Positions 32,638-45,437 of a DNA stretch of 64,000 bases are shown in pieces. How positions within the stretch are numbered: the first letter of the stretch is position 1; each line of letters starts with the position of its first letter. The position numbers and the translations under genes are program-made. The notes beneath the pieces are model-generated. The model ran no database searches. It saw nothing but the letters and a program-made list of their open reading frames with translations, and had not been told where the DNA came from. The DNA comes from Gnetum montanum. Its lineage: Eukaryota > Streptophyta > Gnetopsida > Gnetales > Gnetaceae. The stretch is taken from NCBI GenBank assembly GCA_015680685.1, contig MNCI01006166.1, positions 108,125-172,124 on the forward strand, given 5' to 3'.

Positions 32638-32783
32638 AAAGATGGTATCTCTTCATAACTAATGTTGTGATTATTGTACTACGACCTAAAAGGATGCATT
32701 GTAATAATAGGCATGTATCTCCAAGTGACCTTTGTAGGTTTAACCTAAGGAATTTATACCTAGACTTTAGAGGTCATATCAAC

Positions 32784-33130
32784 ATCGAGTTGCAGAGTAA
32801 TAGGTGCTTGGTGAAGTGAAGCAAGAAGAGGATTGGCCTTCCTTCTAGCTGGTTGTAGGCCTAACTATGGTGGTAGTGCTAGATAGCCTCTAAGGAATAG
32901 ATGTTGCAGAAAGATAATCCCAAGAAATACTTAGAGCATGAACTAGATACATTATTCCACATTAATAAAGTATTCTTTTCTTTTTTCTTCTACATTTCCT
33001 CATTATTTTCTCTATGAATAATGTCAAATGTTACTTATATTTGACATTTTTCACATTATCTTCTTATGCATAATGTTTAATATAACATATATTTGACATT
33101 TGCCATGAAATCCAGAAATTGAATGTCACA
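32784..33130 (+). repeat. LTR-like repeat, copy 2
   Basis: Aligns with 20575-20937 in the same orientation and ends TGTCACA where copy 1 ends TGCCACA. Similarity stops at both ends, as expected for LTR boundaries. Without element D the two copies are about 4.8 kb apart, which would suit the two LTRs of one decayed element. However, no polypurine tract precedes copy 2 and no target duplication is visible, so it could be a solo copy. Confidence 0.55.
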
Positions 33131-34397
33131 ACTCCCTTATCCAAATGGGTATGTAATCTATTTTTTTCCCAATAGTTTTGATAATTTGTGTTCTAGTGAC
33201 TAAGTGCAAAGCTTAGAAAAAATGAAAGGAACTAATGTGTTTATTATAAAAACTATTTCATGAACCTATCCTATTCAATCCAAGCTATGCTGCTTATCTT
33301 AGGGTTAGTTCGGGGTGGTAAAGTTTACGTATCAAGAAAGTAATTAATTCAATTGGTTTAAATTTTTAGGTAGAGACTGGTTCATAGGAGGAGGAAGCTT
33401 TTCATTAAAAGACAAGGCATGATGAGACTTGTAGGACCCTAGTTTTTGAAGTACAAAGGTTGATATCTAGTAAAAGAAATTGCTTGTGCACTATAGCTCT
33501 ATCATGGGGCCAACTTCCAAAGACTAGGAATGAATCGAAGATATTTCATCATCTTCTCATTATTCCCTAACATAAGGCATCCATTAAAATAGATACCATG
33601 ATTGATCATGGGGTTTCAACTAGGTAGAATCTAAGACAAACTTCTTCCCTATTGGGATGGAACTAGAATTTGACACTCTTGACCATCACAGTGATCATTG
33701 GGATCATCACCAAGTAGTACATACCAAGAATTTAATATGAAAAACATCATTATTCTTAAGCATTTCCATTAGTTTATCTCTAAAATCTTCCATGGCATCC
33801 TTAAAGGAGAGGGCATTCTTTAGAATCATCAGAATAATCATTGTGTTCTTAGGGGACGATACTCATTCCTTAAATTTGCACCATGTAAGAGACCTGAAGA
33901 GAGAATGTGCATCACCTAATAGATTGGATCCTTTGGAAAGTAAAGATAAGATAAGAGTGTGATTAACTGGCCACCTAAAACTCAACCCTACTCTAAGTTC
34001 TCTAGAAAGTTTACCACAAGAAGAAGTTGTGGTCAAAGAGTTTAAGACAATGTTGGTATGAGTGAAAAAGAATGCCATTAAGGGTGCTATGAGAGTCCTA
34101 AGTGGTGAAAGAACAAAGTAAGAAGTGTGGCCACTATGAATTCTTAGTCTCACCAACATGCCCAGTAGTAAGTAGGTTAGTAGCAACTTTGGCAAGTTAA
34201 GAGAGAGAGAAAGTGATCTCATGAACATGTGCAGTAGTAGGTATTTGGCAAGTTGTATGTGTGTGTGTGTGAAGTAATGATTGAAACTCAAAATAAAGGA
34301 TAGTTTCATGAGAAATCTCTACCGCTTAATAAATAGAATATTTTCGAGTACATTCTTTATTTGCATCTTAAGAAAGTTTTCAAATTGGTAAAACAAA
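33131..34397. other. Stretch without recognised gene
   Basis: AT-rich sequence up to element F. A 148-codon minus-strand ORF (33863-34309) is Leu/Ser-rich, has no recognisable domain and includes a (TG)n run, so it is not called as a gene. Confidence 0.5.
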
Positions 34398-34402
34398 TAG
34401 TA
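34398..34402. repeat. Left target-site duplication of element F (TAGTA)
   Basis: Repeated at 57333-57337. Confidence 0.88.
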
Positions 34403-35334
34403 TGATGAGCATCAAAGTGCCCTGTCGACAAGCCCCCATTGATGGGGCCTAATTTACATGGTGTTGCCCCATCGACAAGGTTGCATCGATGTAGCATTTA
34501 CTATGTCTACGAGGTCCCATCGACACAACCGTATAATAAAAACTATAAATACAAGCTCACAGCCATGTTTATGGGAGTCAAGTCATAATAGAAGTAGAGC
34601 TCTTGTAGTTTTTCCATTTAAAAGTTAGAATATTTCTTTGAGTGCCTACAGCAGGAGTCAAAAAGTGTATGGATCTTTATTTGAATGCTATTGTTCCTAA
34701 ACCACACCAATGCGTATAGCAATAAAGATGAGCCTTTTGATGAAACCTTGCAGCACTTAGAATAGATTAATGATTTATTTTTGCATTAATTATTTTCATT
34801 AAATATGTAATTAATTAAGCTAAATTAGACTTTAGTGATTAGTTAATTAATTAAGCTAAATAGATTAAACACATAAGTACAATCACTTCGAGCATAAACA
34901 CATATTCGCTTAGTAATCCCAGTAGCATTATTACTTGATGCACCCAGTAGTGTAGTTCTTGGTAACCCAATAGTGGATATATGGGTTCAAGACGTGTACA
35001 AAAAGTGGGACTGGATGCTTATGTTAGGACTAGTTAGGAATTAGTTAGGTAGTTGAATTAATATTAGTTATTAAATTACTTCATATATCAAATATAAGCA
35101 CCAAGGAATATAAAACATAAAATAATAAAAATCATATGCCTCGATTACACTTAACCATACCTTTGTGCATCACAAGTGTAATTGGGAAGACAATGAATGA
35201 CCCTTAGGGCAAGGTTCACTTCCTAGAAGACTAGTGTACCAGAAACTATAGAGTCCACAAAATTCAACCATATCGCACATGAATGCTTTGAGATTTGTAT
35301 TGTTGAGTATAGGGGTACCTTCAGCCACTCATCA
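34403..35334 (+). repeat. 5' LTR of element F
   Basis: U3 has repeated blocks of the form CCCATCGAC, CATTGATGGGG and CATCGATG before TATAAATA at 34544-34551. A hairpin joins 34673-34681 to the poly(A)-signal segment 34721-34729. Three related TTGGTAACCCAGTAG-like blocks lie at about 34910-34980. Confidence 0.9.
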
Positions 35335-35354
35335 TTGGTGCCATTGCCCAAGAC
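35335..35354 (+). other. Primer-binding site of element F
   Basis: TTGGTGCCATTGCCCAAGAC follows the LTR directly. It matches the tRNA-Asp site TGGCGCCGTTGCCGGGGA at most positions, with CG to TG or CA changes. Confidence 0.75.
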
Positions 35355-35485
35355 TCTTTTTTTTGAAACGTGTGCTATCTAGGATTAGTGAACATTATTA
35401 ACATCATTGGATAAATCCCAAGGTCAACATCTTTCTCAAATTATATACTCACATAAGCACATTGATAATTTATTTATTTTGCAAA

Positions 35486-38400
35486 ATGTCTTCTCCTCAT
35501 AGGCGTAACGATGTTAAATCGTCAATCCCACAAGAATGCAAAGTCGTATATACTCATTCAAATGAGTATGTGCCTGACTTCACCTTCATCCTACATCAAG
35601 ATGAGCAACTAGGATAGTGTGACATGGAAGGCAACATTGTAATGCCTCTTAATTGATTTGTGCCTATGATGCTGCTTCAAACTCTTAAGAAGTTAGGCAT
35701 CCACAATCTTCAAGAGGAGTATGTTGTGCATAACTATGACTATCTAGACTACCATCCCACTGAAACACAACGTAGGCAAGATTGACACTAAGAGAAGCAT
35801 CATGAGTTTGCGAGGGGAAACAGTTCACCAATCCCTTGTTCCTGCTGAACCAAGACAACAATGAAAATCCTTCCTCAAGGGGCTCTTAACATGAAATTCT
35901 TGATCCCTTGTTATTGATGATGGGGGTGTGCCTCTGGCTCTATGGTCTACTATCAACAATCTAGGTTTAGGCAAATATGTCGGTCAAGGCAAGGGCTCAA
36001 ACAAGTGTCAATAGGATAAGAAAACCAACGAACGTGGCCATGATGACTGACGGGGAATTGGCATACACCATGGTAGTGGTAGTCCTTCTCCTTCTTCATC
36101 CTCTAGATCTACATATTCTTCTTATTTCTCTTCTATTTTTGATAGACATTGCAAGTGAAACAATCATGATGGAGGTGAACAAAGAGACAACAATAATGAT
36201 CACTGAGCCCACAATAAATGAAGGGGTAATAGAGAACATCATCAATGATAATGAATTAATGATGATGATGAGCCTTTATTGGTAACTCGAAGCATGCTAA
36301 ATATTGTAGAGGTTATCAAAATTCCAACCAAGCATGTGAAAGGCAGTTGGATCAAATGACTAGATATGAAGGGGGATATAACTCTAATCCATAACCTCAT
36401 GTACAAGCTTTCCATGATGCTTGTGCCTTGTAGAATATAAAAAATGATTGGTAGAAACTCAAGCTATTTCCTGAGAAAGCTGGTATTAGTCCTTAGAGCT
36501 AGAATCTATCCATCGATGGAGTACAATGCTTGAGCTGTTCAATGATAAGTATTAGACATACTCTAGAGTGTCTAATCTAAGAATGAAAATCCAAGGATAA
36601 AAGCAAGGGATCCATGAATCCTTAGATGCTACCATGGATAGATACTATTCTCTTATGCACTGATGCCCTAGCCATGATTATGCTCAAAGGGAACAACTTT
36701 GCCATATCATTGATGAACTTAGATTGAAGATAAGAAATCTTGGGTTTTATGCCCAAGGGAGGCTTCCAGAACTCCAAGCCCATCAAATCCAAAGGCTAAT
36801 TGAGTAGGTAACAAAAGAAGAAGGAGAGTTGAGGAAATGAGAAAGTGTAGAGGAATACAACAGGGATCCTTCCATTCAAAAGAGGGAAGTCTGATTTTGT
36901 GACAATGAGGAAGAATCATCTCTTAATGAGATGGTCCATAGAAAGACCTTGCCGATCCAAAATTCTATGTCTAAAATTTTGGTCAAGGTGGACAAAATGT
37001 GGAATTCATTGGATGAAAAATTCTAGACTACTCTGAAAATCATCAAAGAATCAAGAGAGCAAAATAGTGATCGTAATCATAGGAGATGAAAAAAAGCTAC
37101 ACATGCCTACCAAAGGGCTAAGGGTAAGGTTGCTGTAGTAGATGAAGTTGCAAAAATCCTTTCAAATGATGATGATGGATGTGACATCTGCCAATACAAA
37201 CATGCCAAGGTATGTTGTCCTGTTGTATCACACTTACAAGAGTCTAGGGTGTATGCTTGAAATCCATGACTAGCAAGAAGGAAAGCACCCAAAAGGTTGC
37301 CTTATCCTCAAGGCAACCCTAGGAAATTCCACCAACAACAATAATATTAACCAAGTGGAGTGCCACCACAATCATATGAGTAATACCAACAATGGCATCA
37401 ACCATAGTTGTGGTGGATGCTACCACCAAGGCAGCAATACCTTTACAAGCAACCATATCCATATAGGTATTATGTTTAGCAACCACTGTCTCCACGTGAC
37501 TCTTCTAGTCATGCTTCTCCCTTCCAACATCACTACTACCCTCATGAGTACTACAGAGGTAATTCTCCACATTTTAGGAGGGATGCCAGATTTCATCTTT
37601 ATCCTCCTCCTATTTCTGCACTTATTCCTCCACCCTTAACTCAACTACCACCTACTCCATGTATGCAAGGTGAACTTCCAGCCTATTCGTAGCAATGTAA
37701 CACTACCAAAACCATCAATCTACAACCACTTTATAAACTAAGGGGATCAAAACCTTGTACTCGTAAAAGACCTTTCTTCCAACCTACCAACCCTACTAAG
37801 CCCTCACCGACTCAAGCAACTGGCCACCCTACTCTTTCTTCACTCTCTACAAATCATTTCAATAGGTCCCTTTCAAACCAAATGCTACCCAAAATCCATA
37901 CTATCATGCTTACTCATATTGTATCTAATTAGATTTGAGTTGGCAACCTTCCCAGGAAATTAGCTGATCCTAAAAGCCCTCTTATCTATCTACAAATTGC
38001 CAGGAATGAACAATGTAAGGCTCTTCTTGATTCAAATTCTAAAGTGAATTTGATTTCTCATTAGATGTGTACTACCTGGAACCTATTGCCTCTCAAGAAG
38101 AACAATATCATATTGGAATTGGTAGACCAGTCCATCACTGTTCCATTAGGATTGGTCAAAGACATTATAACCACTATCTGTGGGTGGTCTTATCTTGCCG
38201 ACCTTTTAGTAATCAAGGTCAAGAATTGCAAGGGGGACTTCCTAATCATTCTAGGAAGGGCATGGTTAAGTACTGTAGATGCATGAATGGACATCAAAGA
38301 TCTTTCCCTAGAGATATCAAAGAAAAATGTTTTTGGAAAGATCAAGAAGAGACAAGTTCCATGCATCACGTATAATGATACAGGGTGTAATTATGGATAG

Positions 38401-38682
38401 AAACTCTAGGCTATAAAACACACATCTCTTTCTACATGCAAGTAATGTGCACAAGAAGCAGATATTCAAAGGTGTCTGTATGCAGCAACCACAAGATAAG
38501 AGAGCACCTAATGGTTGACCATTGATTCCAATAACAGCACAATGTGCATGGAACCTACTGACAGCCTAACATGCACCTATGTCTCAAGCATGAATGAACT
38601 TAACCAAGTTCATCACCAACTCTCTAATGATGAAAACAGTGATACCAATTGGGAAGAGTTGGAGATCCCTAAGAATGTTTAA
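35486..38682 (+). pseudogene. Element F gag-protease remnant
   Basis: Begins MSSPHRRND at 35486 and follows the same order as D: DFTFILHQDEQL block, charged linker (35900-36290), gag core with AMLELFNDKY-like sequence (36400-36800), coiled coil, knuckle (about 37175-37220), Pro-rich segment and protease (LLDSNSKVNLIS near 38020, IILGRAWL near 38245). The catalytic DSG has become DSN. It ends LEIPKNV and TAA at 38682. Dozens of in-frame stops and frameshifts make it inactive. The short ORFs at 38065-38375 are pieces of the protease. Confidence 0.85.
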
Positions 38683-41623
38683 TATGAGCCCCTAGAGCTA
38701 AAAAAATTTACCTACTAGCCTAAAATATGCATTTTTGAAAAATGGCAAGCCAGTTATACTTAATGCCAAACTTGCTCCTAAATAAAAAGAAAAATCATTA
38801 GAAGTGGTCAACAAATGGCCAATAGGCTTTGCTTGGTCATATCCTAAACTTACTAGAATATATTCTTGGTTATGCTAGCATCACATTTGCACTAATTCAT
38901 CCATGAAGCCAAGGAGGCCACCACAATGGCGATTGAACCCAAAATTGAAATAAATTGTCAAAGAGGAAATTGAGCAACTCCTCAAAGCAAGGTTCATCTA
39001 TCCCATTGCGAATAGCGAGTGGGTTAGTTCACTTGTCATAATGTTAAAGAGAAGTGGCAAAGGATGGGTTTGCATTAACTTTAGGCTATTAAACATGGCA
39101 ACATTCAAAGATCATTTTCCATTTCCATTTGTTGATCAGGTGTTGGACACCATTTTTGGGCATTGCTATTATAGTTTTCTGGATGGTTATAGTGGCTATA
39201 ACCAAATCTAGATAGCACTAGAAGATCAAACCAAAACAACATTCACAAGTCCCTAGGGGACTTTTGCATATTGCAAGATGTCTTTTGGTTTGTGTAATGC
39301 TCCTGCTACTTTCCAACATCTAGTCTTAATTATCCTTCAATAGCAAATAGGTTGCGGGGTAGAAGTCTTCATGGATGACTTCTCCACTTATGGTGCTACA
39401 TTTGAGCAAGCCTTGGATTTCCTTGAGCATGTATTCAAAAGATGTGTTGAAACAAATCTTAGACTCAATTGGCAAAAAATCCATTTAATGGTCTAGGAAG
39501 GCATAGTACTAGGGCAATAAATTACTCAAGTAGGGATTAAGGTAGACCTTAAAAAGATAAGGATCATCTAAGGAATCACATGACAACCAGAGATAATCAA
39601 AGATGTCCAATCATTCCTTGGACACACTGGCTACTACCGATGGTTTATAGAGAATTTCTCTAATATTGCAAAGCCATTGGTTAAGCTTACAAAGAAAGAT
39701 GCTCTATTTGTCTAGACTAGGGAGTGCGAACATGCATTCTAATAGCTAAAGGGAAAACATGTAGAAACTCCAATCCTACAGGTACTAGACTAGTCCAAAC
39801 CATTTCATATAATAATAGATGCAGCTAATTTTACCTTAGGGATCATGCTTACACAACTGGACGATAAGAAGCATCCATATTACATCCATGGCATAAGCTA
39901 AAGTATTGTGAATGCATGATTGAATTACACCGCAACTAAGAAAGAACTAATGGCAATGGTGTATGCTCACTAAAATTTTAGGCACTATGTGCTTGGCTAC
40001 CAAGTGTTTGTGCACACCGATCATAGTGCCATTTGCTTCCTCATGAGTAAGCCAACGGTGAGCCCTTGTGTCATACGATGGCTCATGATCTTACAAGAAT
40101 TAAATCTTATAATGGTAGATTGAAAAGAAACTGAGAATATGATCTTTAACCACATTTCTTAGTTAATATGGGATAATAAAGAGGAGGAGAGTCCGCTCTC
40201 TGATCAATTTCCAAACAAACTCCTCTTTAAAGGAGTAATGGAGTAATAAATGACCAAGTGCCTATTGAATCAAAATGGTACAATGGTATCCTCACTTATC
40301 TTCTCACTCAAGAGATGCCACAAGACCTAGACTTTAGTAAGAAACAATAGTTTCTTCACCAGGCAAATTACTTCATGAAAATCAACATACACCTTTACAA
40401 GATGTGTGCCAATGGTCTGGTTTGTTGTTGTGTCCCTAATGCAAATCAATTGTGAGTTCTTCAAGACACTCATGAAGGCCCTTGTGGAGACCACTATGCT
40501 AGGAGACACATGACCATAAAAATCCTAATTTTAGGATACTATTGGTCCACAATCTTCAAGGATGTCCACTAATTTGTTTGATCCTATGAGTGTTGTCAAC
40601 GATATGATGGGATGACCACACAAATGGAGGATTCTCAATAGTGGATTCAACCACTAAAGTCCTTTAACATATGGGGAATTAACTCCATGGGTCCCATCAC
40701 ACCCATATCCAATGGAAAGGCATACATAATTGTCATTGTTTACTACTCTACCAAATGGACAGAAGTAGCAACCATCATCAACTGTACATCATCCACTACT
40801 ACTAAATTTGTACAACAAAATGTGATAAATAGGTTTGGGGTGCCACATGCACTAATTTCTAACAATGGAACTCATTTTATAGGTGCCACCTTTCGAAAAC
40901 TCATGCAACATTTAGGGGTTGAACATAAATTAACAACACCCTATCACCCCCAAGCCAACGGTCAAGCAGACGTAACTAACAAGGAGATCACTAAGATTCT
41001 AATAAGAACTATTAGCAAATATAAGAGAGATTGGAGCACAAAACTCAACAATGCTCTTTGGGCCTACTGCTCAACATAGAAACTCCCTATTGGCTACTCT
41101 CCCTATGAGTTGGTGTACGGAAAACTTCCAACACTTCCAATCCAATCCAAGCTACGTACACTCTCAATAGCCTATGATTTGAATCTTGACCTAAGTCTAG
41201 CACAAAAAGAAGGGCTAACCAAACTTGACATGCTAAACAAAAATTGATTAGTAGTCCTATCTTTGAATAAAGTGCACAAGGCATTTAGCAAAATACAACA
41301 TGACCTTTGAATATGGAAATTGAAATTTCAATTGGGAAATAAGCCTCTTTACTAGAATCCCACACACGTACCTTAAAAAAAAGTTTCAAGCATTATGGAA
41401 GGAACCTTATATAATCGATGAAACATTTTATTTTGGGATCATGACCATATGCAAACTTGAGAGCCCAAATAAAAATTAGTTGATCAACATCCAATAGGTA
41501 AAACCTTTTCATGCGCCCAAGCAAGCCAGTATAATAAATACCTCAATGGATGGACAACAATGCTCAATTTTTTGGATCTCCTCCTTTCAACTTAGTCATG
41601 GGGGAGATGGCCATCCTTACTAA
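38683..41623 (+). pseudogene. Element F pol remnant: RT, RNase H, integrase
   Basis: One frame can be followed with about twenty stops. RT shows FIYPIANSEWVSSL (about 38990), FLDGYSGYNQI (about 39180) and the catalytic FMDDFSTY (about 39370). RNase H shows IIIDAANFTLG (about 39810), TATKKELMAMVYAH and VHTDHSAICF (about 40010). Integrase shows the HHCC region (40460-40610) and core (40680-41080) with LISNNGTHF and PYHPQANGQADVTN. Catalytic positions are altered: the first Asp (family DFMGP) reads NSMGP, the second Asp is Asn, and the Glu is Asp. Many stops are TAG where relatives have CAG or TGG. It ends in the shared SHGGDGH tail. Confidence 0.88.
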
Positions 41624-43660
41624 TCATCCATATGGCTCATCGATTTTTCTATTTTTCATTTTTTGCATTTTTGATTTTGCAAGTTATTTATTTTACACCT
41701 TTTTTATTTTCAAACTTTTTCCTATTTTACATCATTTTTTTTTTACACCATTGTTAGTACATTTACATCTTTCTTGAATATTTTACACTTTCTTATATAT
41801 TTTACTTTTTTTGAGTGTGATTTTCAAATTTTTGCTAATAAACATGCTTTATACCAATAAGACACAATGGTGCTGTAGCTGCTACTAATGATAGTTTTTT
41901 CTTAATGTTTTGTTTGCTAATGTTTTGTTTCTATTTTTGAGTTTTTGTACCAAAGGCTAAGTCATAGTTTCTTTTCCATGGAATAGGTAGTGAGTCCACA
42001 ACATCCACCCATCCACAAACTCTATGGTTTTTCTTGTTTTGGAGTTTGATGTCCCTTTTATTAAATAAATTTTTAATAAATTGGTAACCTTGGTAGTTTC
42101 TAGAATTAGGAAGCATTCGAAGGTTTGCACAAGGTGTGACTTCTAGGGGACTCAATACTCTTTGTACTCTTCTACTTACTTGGATGCTTGAGTATTTTCA
42201 TTGGCTTCTTAGCGTTCCATATTAACCAATCATAGGAAGTCAAATAAAGTATTTGCATGGTGTGGTTCCCATCCAAAACAAAAAAACAAACAAACAAACA
42301 GAAACATGATGGAAATTTAAAGAACACCCCTTAGACAAATAAAATAGGCTACAAGAACTAGTTATGGGACTAGAAAGACATGTTACCCATGCTTGAAGGT
42401 CCCCTTTCACTAAGGCCCTCTCTCACTTCCTACTTCTCTTTTCTTCTCTTTATGGAATGGTGGTTGTTTTGTGAGAGCACTCTTGTATCTTGAGATGGTG
42501 GTTCGATCTTGGAGTGGTGATGCAAAGTCACTGAAAGAGCTTGGTTTTGGTCTAGAATAAGGATGGATCTTCTTAGGTCATTTTACACACAAAAATCCAC
42601 AAGGGACTTCTTATGACCTCAATTTAGAATTCCATTCCACCTTCTTCATCATCCATCCATGCTATCTATAACTCACCTCACTGCCGGTGTCCATGTTCTC
42701 AATTTAGTGTCTTGGTCTAACGTGCTTGAATTCTTAGGTAAAATCTTCTAGGTTTTGGTCCTTAACTTTCATCAACCATTAATCACCTATGGGGCCCACA
42801 GACTCCTTAGGTTGAGATTATGCATGGGCAAACAAAGCATCTACCTACTATGGGAAAGACCCACTTGCATATCTCTTGGTTGGGTTTGTTAAGTACCTTA
42901 CCCATAGGCATTCTTGCAATCAAAATCTTTTGTACACCCATCTTCTACATCAAACCATGTGCTCCTTTACATATTTTGTTTAATAAACACATTCTCCATC
43001 AAAATTTTCAATTTTTGAGCTTTTAAAGTTTCTCTTCAATGATTTCATCATATTCTTGTCTTTTTGGGACTCCATGGACCCCAAATTCATTGAAAAATTC
43101 CTTGTACTTTTTAATATATTCAAAATTCAAAATTTTCTCTACAAGATTTGTATATGAGACCCCATATATGTGGCCTCGTCAACGTAGTGAAAAAATACTA
43201 TATATATGCACGGCCCCACTTGAAAATTTTTACATTTTCTCACAAATGCCAAGGGAGTTTTTCAAATTTTCAAAGCCCAAAACCTTCCAGAGCCCATAAC
43301 TTCCTAATTGTTTATCTAAATCACGCTATTCTTTGACCCTACAGCTACTAGAGGTAAGCTCCTCATTGTGGGGACCACAAAAGTGCAATTTTTAATAAAA
43401 AAAAGTTTTTTCCATTTTTCTAACTCTTACAAAGATTTAACTAAGAAATCAACTATTAAACACCAAATTACAAGAGTTAAACCTTTCCAACAAGCTTCAA
43501 TGACGTTTATAATAAATAATTAATAAAATAATCAATCTACTATGATCCAACCTTAGCCAAAGTGTAACTAACTAATGAGAGAAAGTATTCAAAAATTTAA
43601 AGTTACACACTAGATCTACTAATCCATGGATGTGTTATGATCATACATGGCACCAAAAGG
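41624..43660 (+). other. Spacer between pol and the extra coding region in F
   Basis: Partly alignable with the 3' regions of B, D and E (for example aagacatgttacccatgc near 42375 and the ggaatggtgg block near 42460). It then diverges from about 43000 into AT-rich sequence. No coding frame is supported. Confidence 0.6.
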
Positions 43661-43679
43661 GAAGCACATGCAGGAAGTA

Positions 43680-45432
43680 TGATCATCTTAACCAAGGGAG
43701 AAATGGTCTAGAATGGAAGTAGCTAAGAATAGGCCCAAGAAGAACCACTTGCTCCACAAGTTCTCTTAGGGAAGAGGCCAAGGTGGAATCTATTCAACAA
43801 ATTCCAAAACTAGCAACAACAACAGAACACTCCCACCAGGATGATGCACTAACTCAACAAGCAAATCTTGAGGTGACCTTGATAAAAGCTTACTTAAATT
43901 AGATCAAATTGAGGGAGGTCTAAAACATAGTGCTCCAAGAGTTAAACTTTGGGTCTTTCTTGGAGCAAGCACCAAAAGAAGTACAAGACCAACTAAAGGC
44001 TTCTTCCATGTGGCCAATCATCACTTCCACTAGGGAGTGGTACATGGAAGGGAAATTTTTATTCTAGAACAATAGATAGGCCAATTCAATGGTCAAAATC
44101 AAGGATATCTCAGTGTCCTACTTAGTGCAAGCTATTGCTAAAGTGCTCAGGTTGCTAGAAATAGGGGCAAGTCTCGCTAAGATTCCAATGCAAGTAGATC
44201 CCAGCATCAAGAAAGAATGGATGCGATGGTGCTTTGGTGTTGACCGTAAGGAGTATGACATGCTCACACTGATAGAAAGGATTCACTACAAGATTTTAGC
44301 CTTCCACCTCAATCCCATAGTGAGGCCAAGCAAAACCAATCCCTTTTTTACCCAAGCATGTGCTGCTCTAAGTGGGAGATTCCCTGTCAACCTTCCACAA
44401 CTGATCTATCTAAAGATGGAGAAGTGATTTAAAGAAAATGAACGTAGAAGGAAGGCACACCCATTTCCATGCCTCATCAGAAAACTCTATCGGGGGGGAG
44501 GAAGAATAGTTCATTATACAAATGATGTTGTCAGGCATGCTTCGACTACTAATTAAATGGAGATGATGAAAGAAACGATGCCTACAACTACCATTCAAGA
44601 AGAGGAGCAGCAACCACCACCTCCACCTACCACTTAAATAGTTATGTCATAAATCACTGTAATAACCCAATGGTTACACGAATACCAAGAATGGCTCTTG
44701 AGCAAACAAGAGTAATGAGAAAGAATGAGTGGTGGAGATCCATCCATGTCTAGACTAAATGAGGTGGCCCAAACAATTAACTTGATGGGTGGAGGTGGAT
44801 TTATTTTCTTAGCCCAAAGAACACAGTTGCCCATGAGGTAGAACCCTAGCACTAAAGAGGTCATGGTATCTCTCATAGAGTAGCAACCACTCCTAGAAAT
44901 TTTTTGAAACACTGCGACTTTCTCAATGTGCTTCGAGCAAGGCAAGGGGGCAATAGTAATGGTGATGCAACACCAAGGGCAGGAGATAGTAGCAAAGGTG
45001 GTTGTTAACAGAATAGGTAAAATTTTTAATGCACCTATAATGTTTATACCAAATTTCACTACACTCAAAAATGTGCAAACATCCACAAGAATCACAAGTA
45101 ATAGAATAAATGTAGCACAGCATGAAGAACTACTGGACTGACTAGCGGGAACTAAGCAACTAGTTTTGGATGTCTTTGATCTTCCAGACAATATTATTGC
45201 AACCTAGTCAAAGCTGCTAAAGGCAAGGGCAAGAACATCATCTTCAAGGCAACTCAAAACAACTAAGGAGCTAAACGAACACTTGGCTGCTGAAGTTGTT
45301 GAATTAAGAGCCCAAGTTGTTGACCTTGCATTTCCTTAACGAAGCATTAACAAGAGATGAAGCTATTGAATAACTTCACACTAAACTTAAAGGGGTTGAT
45401 AGTGTGATGGAAATTGTAGTGTTCTACTAATC
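43680..45432 (+). pseudogene. Element F extra 3' coding region, first part (interrupted by E)
   Basis: Plus-strand reading from about 43690 gives a charged N-terminus and SMWPIITSTREWYMEGKF. A 113-codon open stretch follows (44089-44427) containing EWMRWCFGVDRKEYDM and IHYKILAFHLNPIVRPSKTN. It then reads KAHPFPCLIRKLYRGGGRI, a Pro/Gln-rich segment and a helical charged tail (ELNEHLAAEVVELRAQV) near 45270. The layout (W-rich N-part, then HPFPCLI-type segment, then coiled coil) resembles the plant transposon-associated domain seen in the 3' ORFs of some Athila-type elements (PF20167), but that is inference from memory. It has several stops. Element E entered here at CTTGG. Confidence 0.6.
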
Positions 45433-45437
45433 CTTGG
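45433..45437. repeat. Left target-site duplication of element E (CTTGG)
   Basis: Identical to 55143-55147. Confidence 0.9.

Noticed and set aside
33863-34309. 148-codon minus-strand ORF with Leu-rich stretches, possible membrane protein
   Set aside because: Composition alone creates it; it includes a (TG)n run and has no recognisable motif or conserved neighbour.
44634-45191. 185-codon minus-strand ORF, Ser/Cys/Ile-rich
   Set aside because: Antisense to the charged part of F's extra 3' coding region, whose plus-strand reading fits better with its surroundings.
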